DNA from: Actinomycetes bacterium
GTDB lineage: Bacteria; Actinomycetota; Acidimicrobiia; Acidimicrobiales; RAAP-2
Reading direction: 5' to 3'
DNA: 10,887 nt
Assembly: GCA_021791615.1 (NCBI GenBank)
Contig: JAJYWG010000326.1
Span: 1 to 10,887 of the forward strand
The position numbers and the translations under genes were made by a program. Positions 6,158 to 10,887 of the stretch are shown one piece after another. Position 1 is the first letter of the stretch. The number at the start of each line of letters is the position of its first letter. Below the pieces are notes generated by a model that was given only the letters and a program-made list of their open reading frames with translations, had not been told where the DNA came from and ran no database searches.

Positions 6158-6261
6158 ACCAGGAAGTATACTAAGTGGAAGTATTACGCTTGGAACATGT
6201 CCATCGTGTAGGGTGTTTCCGCCTGGAACTATCCCAGGTGGAACCGAGGAGGAGAGCGCCC
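6158..6261. promoter_or_regulatory. Divergent promoter/operator region with 15-bp-pitch GGAA repeats
   Basis: This gap is AT-richer than its surroundings. Five direct copies of (A/T)GGAA start at 6161, 6176, 6191, 6224 and 6239, i.e. steps of 15, 15, 33 and 15 bases. The first two share GGAAGTAT exactly. The palindrome AGTATACT (6165-6172) supplies a TATACT box on each strand, a plausible -10 for either gene. TTCCAC (6152-6157) and GTGGAA (6175-6180) form an inverted repeat around it, centred near the palindrome, typical of MarR operators. TAGGGT (6209-6214) is another -10 candidate for the + strand gene. The ribosome site AGGAGG (6247-6252) precedes the ATG at 6262. Assignment to the divergent MarR protein is inference. 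Confidence 0.65.
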
Positions 6262-7023
6262 ATGCCCGAGCGGCCCGCAGACATCGTCAGCCCCACCACC
6301 GACAGCGTCCTACCCACCAAGGTGACCTCCGCCGACGCTGCTGCGGCGGGCCGGGTCCCCTACGACAAGCCGACGCCTGACAACTCGGTCATGCTCTTCA
6401 TCGACCACCAGATCGGCCTCATGGTCGGGGTGCGTGACTTCGCCAACCTGGCCAGCTACAAGGCGAACGTCGTCGCCCTTGCCAAGATGGCCAAAGCCCT
6501 CGGTATCCCGGTGCTCGTGAGCTCGTCGAATGCCCAGTGGCAGAACGGGGACACCCTCCCCGAGCTGAAGGAGATCTTCGCCGAGGATCCCATCTACCGC
6601 CGCACCGGGATCATCAACTGCTACGAGGACCCGAGCTTCCGCCGTGCCTTCGAGCAACTGCTCAGCTCGACCGGACGTACCCACGTCATCATCGCAGGGG
6701 TGACCATCGGGACGTGCTGTGCCATGCCCACCTTGTCGATGCTCAACGACGGCTACAAGGTCTTCCCCGTCGTCGACGCCTGCGGGGCGTGGGACGACTA
6801 CGAGGCCCAAGCCGCCATGTCCCGCATGGCACGGGCCGGAGCCGAACTGGTAACGGTGTTCGCGCTCGGCTGTGAACTGCAGGCCGACTGGAAGCTCCCC
6901 TCGGGCAATGCCATGTTCGAGCCCTTCACCGACCAGCTCCCCGAGTACGGCTTCGTCATCCAGAACTTCTGGAACAACGCCAACCAGCGTGCCGTCGCTG
7001 ACCCGTTCGGCACCGTCAAGTAG
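6262..7023 (+). CDS. YcaC-like isochorismatase-superfamily cysteine hydrolase
   Basis: A 253-residue protein of the isochorismatase-like fold, closest in pattern to E. coli YcaC, an octameric hydrolase of unknown physiological substrate. Putative catalytic triad: D48 (LFIDHQIGLM), K103 (LPELKEIF) and C152 (AGVTIGTCCAMP). The adjacent C153 gives an unusual double cysteine. Further YcaC-like landmarks are YRRTGIINCYEDP (112-124), the C-terminal VFALGCELQADWK, and LPEYGFV. About 40 residues precede the usual YcaC start, a non-conserved N-terminal extension without signal-peptide character. The ATG at 6262 has a good ribosome site (AGGAGG). The frame is open back to a GTG at 6175, but that would translate the operator repeats and is unlikely. 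It is divergent from the MarR gene at 6157 and probably controlled by it. A hydrolase acting on a small amide or nicotinamide-like compound is possible. Confidence 0.88.
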   Translation: MPERPADIVSPTTDSVLPTKVTSADAAAAGRVPYDKPTPDNSVMLFIDHQIGLMVGVRDFANLASYKANVVALAKMAKALGIPVLVSSSNAQWQNGDTLPELKEIFAEDPIYRRTGIINCYEDPSFRRAFEQLLSSTGRTHVIIAGVTIGTCCAMPTLSMLNDGYKVFPVVDACGAWDDYEAQAAMSRMARAGAELVTVFALGCELQADWKLPSGNAMFEPFTDQLPEYGFVIQNFWNNANQRAVADPFGTVK

Positions 7024-7058
7024 CGCTCGCCATGTCGTCGAAGAGAAGGGGCCACTCG

Positions 7059-7133
7059 ATGACATCCACCTCGGTGCCGCCCCGGCGGCTGTTCGACCGC
7101 CGGCCCGAACGCGGCCGACAGGTCGGACCGTGA
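7059..7133 (+). other. Possible short ORF or gene-start stub
   Basis: An ATG at 7059 has a well-placed ribosome-site-like stretch (GAAGGGG, 7045-7051) and opens a 24-codon frame (MTSTSVPPRRLFDRR...) ending in a TGA that overlaps the GTG at 7130. It may be a leader peptide, the surviving start of a lost gene, or chance. No family is recognisable. The frame is open from an earlier ATG at 7032. Confidence 0.2.
7082..7103. terminator. GC-rich hairpin after YcaC-like gene
   Basis: CCGGCGG (7082-7088) and CCGCCGG (7097-7103) form a perfect 7-bp stem with an 8-base loop, 58 bases after the stop of the YcaC-like gene. There is no T-tract; such hairpins may still terminate transcription in high-GC bacteria. 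It also lies inside the short ORF at 7059, so its role is uncertain. Confidence 0.35.
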
Positions 7134-7320
7134 CCAGTGGCCAGGAGATCCATGGCCTCGACCCGGGTGACCTTCGCATAGAGGCGGACCTCTATCCCCT
7201 CCTTCGCCAGTTGCGCCCCGGCCTGACCCCACGCTCGTTCGACGCGCTCATCTCGGAGGGATATGCCCAACGGATGCGCTATCTCGTCGCCTACCGCGGC
7301 GACGGAACGCCCACGGCTGC
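7130..7320 (+). pseudogene. GNAT acetyltransferase, 5' fragment
   Basis: From a GTG at 7130 the frame reads as the first third of a GNAT-family N-acetyltransferase: GDLRIEADLYPLLRQLRPGLTP (first strand and helix, the common 'ALYPLLRQLRP' pattern), then ISEGYAQRMRYLVAYRGDGTPTAAA (second strand entering the core). A full GNAT would need about 140-160 residues and the acetyl-CoA pyrophosphate loop (Q/RxxGxG/A), which is absent. Similarity stops near 7320, where sequence of an amidohydrolase C-terminus begins in another frame. The open frame itself runs on to 7399 without meaning. This is a truncated gene fused to another remnant by deletion. Confidence 0.6.
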
Positions 7321-7554
7321 GGCCCGAATGCCAGGCGATGGTCGCGGTGGGTGTCACCCCAGTGCGGGCGCTCAAGGCCGCGACCTCGGTAGCCGCTGAG
7401 CTACTCCGGATCGATGGCATCGGCATGCTGAACCCTGAGCGTGCGCTGACGTCGTCGCCTGGTCGGAAATCCGCTTGACGACATCTCCGCGACGACGCGT
7501 GTGGGCTTCGTCATGCGAGGCGGCAGGGTCGTCTGCAACCCGAACAACGGGTGA
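7321..7554 (+). pseudogene. Amidohydrolase C-terminal remnant with frameshifts
   Basis: This is the decayed 3' end of an amidohydrolase related to the intact one at 4376-5617. In one frame (from about 7324) it reads ECQAMVAVGVTPVRALKAATSVAAELL and IGMLNPERAL, matching the intact gene's FQAMVKAGLDPARALRAATGTAAELL. Near 7448 the match moves to a second frame (DVVAW) and at 7465 to a third, GNPLDDISATTRVGFVMRGG, ending at TGA 7552-7554 after RVVCNPNNG. So at least two indels separate three in-frame pieces, and everything N-terminal, including all metal ligands, is missing. It cannot encode an active enzyme. Confidence 0.75.
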
Positions 7555-7592
7555 TCTGCTGCGCGGTGCGGCGTGATCATCGCAAGATCTCG

Positions 7593-7609
7593 CCCGGCGC
7601 TGTTCCGGG
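7593..7609. terminator. Weak hairpin between convergent genes
   Basis: CCCGG (7593-7597) and CCGGG (7605-7609) with a 7-base loop lie just past the stop of the - strand oxidoreductase (7615). The position suits a terminator for that gene, but the stem is only 5 bp and there is no T-tract. Confidence 0.2.
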
Positions 7610-7614
7610 TCGAC

Positions 7615-9032
7615 CTACGGGGTATCAACGCCCAGCGAGACGTCGGCTGTATCGGGCCCGCTCAGCCCGCCAGCCGAAGGTGCGAGCTTGACGACCTGGG
7701 TGGGGAGCAGCGAGGCGAAGGCCCAGTCGGTCGCCACCCGGACCTGGCAGGTGACGCTCGGCAGTGCGTAGAGATAGTAGGCGCGAGCGACCACCTTCGC
7801 CGGACGTCCCTTCAGCGTGACGCCGAGCACCCGGGCGACCGCAGCGTTTCCGCCGAGGTCGGCGACGAGGCCGAGATCATGGTGGCGGTACCGGCGAGCC
7901 GCGCCGACACCGAGGCTCGCGGCGACGTTGCGGGCCACCGCCCGCCCCTGCCGCTGGGCATGCTGGGCGGTCGGTGGAGTTACGGCTCCGACGACCGCGC
8001 AGCATTGCCCCGCCGTCTCTGTACGAGGTCGGGGACCGCCGCGGCGTCTCCGGCTGCCCAGACATGCGTCGCCCCAGGAACGGCGAGCTCGGCGTCAACG
8101 ACCAGGCGACCGTGCTCGGTGGGGAGTCCGAGGGTAGCGATGAGCGGGCTCGGGCTCACGCCGGCGCTCCAGACGAGGGTGCGGGTCGGGATGACGCTGC
8201 CGTCGGTGAGGGTGACCGAGGTGGCCGAAGCCATGGCGACGGTGGTGCCGAGCCGGATCTCGATCCCCCTCTCGGTGAGCAACCGTGCCGCATCGTGCGC
8301 CACCCGCGCGCCGAGCTCTGGGAGGATCTGGTCAGCGAGGTCGACCAGCAGCCACTTGGTTTCGGCCACCTTGAAGCTGTCCCAGCGCTCGGCGATCGTT
8401 TGGGTCCAGTGCTGCATTTGGGCGATGAACTCGGTTCCGATGTACCCGGCCCCGACCGAGACGACGGTCAGGCGCTCTTGGCGCTCGGCCCGCCCTGCGT
8501 CGGTGGCCGGAAGGCTGTCGGCGAGGTCCAACTGTGCGAGCACATGGTCGCGAAGGAACAGGGCCTCTTCGATCGTCTTCAGCCCGTGCCCGTGCTCGGC
8601 GAGCCCGGGGATGTGGAACTGGCGCGTCACCGAGCCGGGGGCCAAGATCATTCGGTCCCACCGCTCGGTCGCGGTGTCGCCGTTTTGACCCCGTACGTTC
8701 ACCGTGCGCGCCCCGAGGTCGACTTCGGTGGCGTGACCGAACACCGGACGTACGCCGCGCAGGGTCTGGCGTAACGACACGGCGATGTCACGCGGGTTGA
8801 GCGTGCCCGTCGCCACGTCTGGGAGCAAGGGGCTGTAGAGGAGATAGTCGGCCGGGGCAACCAGCACGAGCTCGGCCTGGCTGGGAGCGAGCAGGCGCCG
8901 CAGGTACCCCAGCGCGTAGAGCCCGGGGAACCCGCCGCCGACCACCACGACGCGGGGGATGAAAGCGGCACCAGAGACGTCGTGCAGGCGAGCTTTGGGC
9001 CCGCTCGTCGCGGTGCTCATCCAGGACACCAC
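7615..9032 (-). pseudogene. NDH-2-like FAD/NAD(P) oxidoreductase, single frameshift
   Basis: The reconstructed protein is about 472 residues, the usual length of type II NADH dehydrogenases, which pass electrons from NAD(P)H via FAD to membrane quinones. N-terminal Rossmann: VVVVGGGFPGLYALGYL (GxGxxG variant with GGGFPGL). Second, NAD-binding Rossmann: LTVVSVGAGYIGTEF. Then WSAGVSPSPLIATLGLP and the FAD motif HVWAAGDAAAVPDL. At 8022-8024 the frame breaks. One frame ends at 7980 after 350 codons; the other continues as CCAVVGAVTPPTAQHAQRQG and GRAVARNVAAS, then VVARAYYLYALPSV and RVATDWAFASLL, the amphipathic membrane-anchor region. One missing base after GACCTCGT restores the whole protein. 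The GTG at 9032 has GGGAG 6 bases upstream; the ATG at 9020 is an alternative. It follows the MFS gene on the same strand after a 123-bp gap. Confidence 0.85.
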
Positions 9033-9155
9033 TGCCCGCTCCCGGCCGACTGGCTGGACGGGCGGTACGTGGGCTTGGCAGCACTCGTCCTAAGCGCCCA
9101 GATGGGGGCCTGAGCGATCAGCGCAACGAGATGGTCGCGGTACCCGCTGCTCACC

Positions 9156-10406
9156 CTACGACGCGCCTTCTGCCACACGAGTCGTGCTCGTGCTGGGTCG
9201 CGAACGAGTGATGTTGCCAACAGCGACAACGACGAGGAGCGTGATCGCGGCGGCGCAGACGATAGTCGAGCTGAGGTCTCCGAAGTACTGAGAAACGGTG
9301 CCGACCCCGATCACCGGGATGATCAACCCAAGGTTCGCTGCGACGAAGTAGGTCGAGATCACCTGGCTGCGATGCTCCGGCGGAGCAAGCAGGTTCACCA
9401 GTGCGAGGCTCGCCACGTACACGAACCCCCCCCAAACCCGCCGACCACCGTGCCCACGATGAACACCGGCAACGACTTGGACCACAGACCAACGACGATC
9501 ACCCAGAGGCCACAGACCAATAGTGCGAACCCGACGAGCACGGCGAGGCGGTTGGGCATCCCGTGGAGCAGCACCTCGACTGCGGCAGCGGTCGCGAAGA
9601 TCAGAAAGACGACGACACCGGCCACCGACGCGCTCGTCTGGTGCAGCGTCGCCCCGAGGAACGAGGGTGCCAGGGCCGCGAACAGCCCCAAATGGGGTGA
9701 ACGAGCAGAAGGCGGCGATCCCCGCCGACAGGAACCGGACCCGAGCTCCGGCTGGAACGCCGAGCCCCTCGAAGTGAACCTGGGGTCGAGAGCTGGGGGT
9801 CACCGTCTCGGGCGCGACGTAGACGCCACACGCGGCGACGAGGAGCAAAGCAATGTAGACGTAGAAGACGAGCCTGGTGGGTTGTGGGGCGTACTGGACG
9901 AGAAGGCCCGACATCAGCGGCGCCAAGGCCAGGCCACCCATGGTGACGGCAGTGGTGACCAACGAGGCTCGTCGGCTGGCGCCGGGGCGCGCAAGCTCGG
10001 ACAGGGCGGCGGCCGCGGCACCGGTCACGACGCCGGCGGAGAGGCCCGAGAGCGCCCGAGCGAGGAAAAGCAGCGCGACGCCGTTGGCAACGATGAAGAC
10101 GACGCTGCGCAGCACGCCCAACGCGATGGCGCCGGCCATGATCGGTCGCCGGCCGGCCTGGTCGGAGGCGCCGCCGAAGAACAACAGCGTTGCGAGCAGA
10201 GCGACGGCGTACACCGCGAACACGACCGTCAGCGTCGACGCCGAGAAGGCCCACTGGTGCTGGTAGCGAACGTAGAGGACGGTGGGCAGGTTCGGCCCCA
10301 TGAAGGTGATGGTGAGAGCGACCGCTACCCACCAGAACATCGAAGCCCGAGGTGCGCGTCGGTCCAGGCGCGCCGCCGCTACCGGGGGACGACGGTCACC
10401 GGACAC
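9156..10406 (-). CDS. MFS transporter with two compensating frameshifts
   Basis: A 416-codon open frame for a major-facilitator membrane transporter (normally 12 helices). The first half is clear: helix 1 MFWWVAVALTITFM, the loop 2-3 signature GGASDQAGRRPIM (78-90), and further helices to about residue 250. From 9689 the frame gives arginine-rich nonsense, while the neighbouring frame reads GLFAALAPSFLGATLHQTSA, IFATAAAVEVLLHGMPNRLA and VGTVVGGFGGG. At a run of eight C (+ strand 9426-9433) the original frame resumes with FVYVASLALVNLLAPPEHRS. One extra G near 9686-9689 and one missing G in the run would explain it. The ORF is still open, but about 88 residues are wrong. The GTG at 10406 has AGGA upstream and overlaps the end of the PIN gene by 28 bases; the ATG at 10340 is an alternative start. 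The substrate is unknown; a drug-efflux type is likely. Confidence 0.85.
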   Translation of the reverse strand: MSGDRRPPVAAARLDRRAPRASMFWWVAVALTITFMGPNLPTVLYVRYQHQWAFSASTLTVVFAVYAVALLATLLFFGGASDQAGRRPIMAGAIALGVLRSVVFIVANGVALLFLARALSGLSAGVVTGAAAAALSELARPGASRRASLVTTAVTMGGLALAPLMSGLLVQYAPQPTRLVFYVYIALLLVAACGVYVAPETVTPSSRPQVHFEGLGVPAGARVRFLSAGIAAFCSFTPFGAVRGPGTLVPRGDAAPDERVGGRCRRLSDLRDRCRSRGAAPRDAQPPRRARRVRTIGLWPLGDRRWSVVQVVAGVHRGHGGRRVWGGFVYVASLALVNLLAPPEHRSQVISTYFVAANLGLIIPVIGVGTVSQYFGDLSSTIVCAAAITLLVVVAVGNITRSRPSTSTTRVAEGAS

Positions 10407-10762
10407 CGGAGTCCTGGAGCTCTACCGAGCCGTACGTCCGCAGTAAGCAGTGCACAGCCGAGTGATTCGGCCAACGCGACATACGAAGCGTCATAAGCCG
10501 AGAGGTTCTCCCGCAGCTCCCAAACGCGCTCCAGCAGATGGAGGACGGGATAGCGCGACATGCCGAGCCGGCGCCACCGGCCGAGCGCGGTCCATGCATC
10601 GCCAGGCTCGACCCGCGAGGCAGCGACCCCACGGCGAAGGGCGTTGGCGACCTCGGGGTCGATCAGGTGAGGGACGTGTACCTGCTCCTCGGCCAATGCC
10701 CGACGAGCAGGGCCAGCGTTGAGCAGCGCGGAGACCGCCGCCGACGCGTCGACGACGATCAC
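10379..10762 (-). CDS. PIN-domain ribonuclease toxin, VapC family
   Basis: A 127-residue PIN domain, typical VapC size. VapC toxins are Mg-dependent RNases that cut tRNA or rRNA and are neutralised by a VapB antitoxin. The acidic active site is complete: D5 (MIVVDASAA), E37 ([10 protein letters not shown]), D91 ([12 protein letters not shown]) and D109 (LLTADVRL). The GTG start overlaps the stop of the upstream gene (GTGA at 10759-10762), the classic antitoxin-toxin coupling. Its last 28 bases overlap the start of the MFS gene if that begins at 10406, which is unusual for a toxin gene and may mean shared transcription. Family assignment is firm; activity and target are unknown. Confidence 0.9.
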   Translation of the reverse strand: MIVVDASAAVSALLNAGPARRALAEEQVHVPHLIDPEVANALRRGVAASRVEPGDAWTALGRWRRLGMSRYPVLHLLERVWELRENLSAYDASYVALAESLGCALLTADVRLGRAPGLRCPVTVVPR

Positions 10763-10887
10763 CTCGCGGCGCGCCCCGCGTCCACGTCGGCGACGACGGA
10801 GACCGGATCAATGCCCAGGTCCGGCAGGTCGCCCAGCAGCGCCGGGTTGTCCACCCGGCGCGAGACCTCCTCGAGCTCCCTCACCGC
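10759..10887 (-). CDS. Putative VapB-type antitoxin, C-terminal part
   Basis: The last 42 codons of a gene whose start is probably beyond the window edge; an in-frame GTG at 10884 exists but would give only about 41 residues. The sequence ([20 protein letters not shown], then [19 protein letters not shown]) has no strong family signature and is acidic, as antitoxin C-termini that wrap the toxin often are. The antitoxin call rests mainly on position: it is directly upstream of the VapC-like gene with a GTGA overlap. Any DNA-binding N-terminal domain (RHH or AbrB-like) would lie outside the window. Confidence 0.6.
   Translation of the reverse strand, partial: AVRELEEVSRRVDNPALLGDLPDLGIDPVSVVADVDAGRAAR

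Noticed and set aside
5651..6211. 186-codon + strand frame with a good ribosome site
   Set aside because: Antisense to the intact MarR gene with no protein-like features; only its start signal is of interest and is listed as a finding.
6175..6261. GTG start at 6175 extending the YcaC-like protein
   Set aside because: It would translate the operator repeats; the ATG at 6262 has a strong ribosome site and fits better.
7016..7426. 136-codon - strand frame with a protein-like end (EVDVIEWPLLFDD)
   Set aside because: Most of it is antisense to the GNAT and amidohydrolase remnants; the tail alone is too short to assign.
7573..8774. Two long + strand frames across the oxidoreductase gene
   Set aside because: Antisense to clear NDH-2-like coding sequence with both Rossmann motifs; composition is serine/arginine-rich nonsense.
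9372..10496. 374-codon + strand frame
   Set aside because: Antisense to the MFS transporter and very rich in R, G, E and D, with no recognisable domain.

Overview
The window reads like a chromosomal stretch of a high-GC actinomycete-type bacterium. Base composition is very GC-rich, GTG and TTG starts are frequent, stop-start overlaps (GTGA, ATGA, TTGA) are common, and one gene has a candidate leaderless promoter. The organism is an inference; no rRNA or other marker is present. No CRISPR array, tRNA, rRNA, transposase or integrase was seen.

Left part, + strand (1-5617): the 3' end of a MarR-family regulator, a roughly 300-bp leader with two abutting inverted repeats, then a compact gene series. 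The series is an AhpD/carboxymuconolactone-decarboxylase-like protein, a short intradiol ring-cleavage dioxygenase, a pirin missing its C-terminal half, an M20D hippurate-hydrolase-like amidohydrolase, a UPF0126/TRIC-like membrane protein, and an imidazolonepropionase/prolidase-like amidohydrolase. Most junctions overlap by 4 bp, so the genes are probably co-translated. A possible theme is breakdown of an aromatic N-acyl amino acid (amide cleavage, aromatic ring oxidation, redox protection), but no substrate can be read from the sequence.

Middle (5618-7560): a complete MarR-family repressor on the - strand is divergent from a YcaC-like isochorismatase-fold hydrolase on the + strand. The 104-bp gap between them carries a striking array of (A/T)GGAA repeats, mostly at 15-bp pitch, and a TATACT box that reads on both strands. 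Downstream is a graveyard: a possible gene-start stub, a 5' piece of a GNAT acetyltransferase, and directly fused to it the multiply frameshifted 3' end of a second amidohydrolase related to the intact one at 4376-5617.

Right part, - strand (7615-10887): the 3' end of a putative antitoxin, a PIN-domain VapC-like toxin, an MFS transporter and an NDH-2-like FAD/NAD(P) oxidoreductase. The transporter carries two compensating frameshifts and the oxidoreductase carries one. With the pirin and the remnants at 7130-7554, at least four loci show indels, so this is either a decaying accessory region or a sequence with uncorrected indel errors. The strongest candidate for something new is the 15-bp-pitch operator array; the most testable metabolic idea is the acyl-glycine/aromatic cluster.
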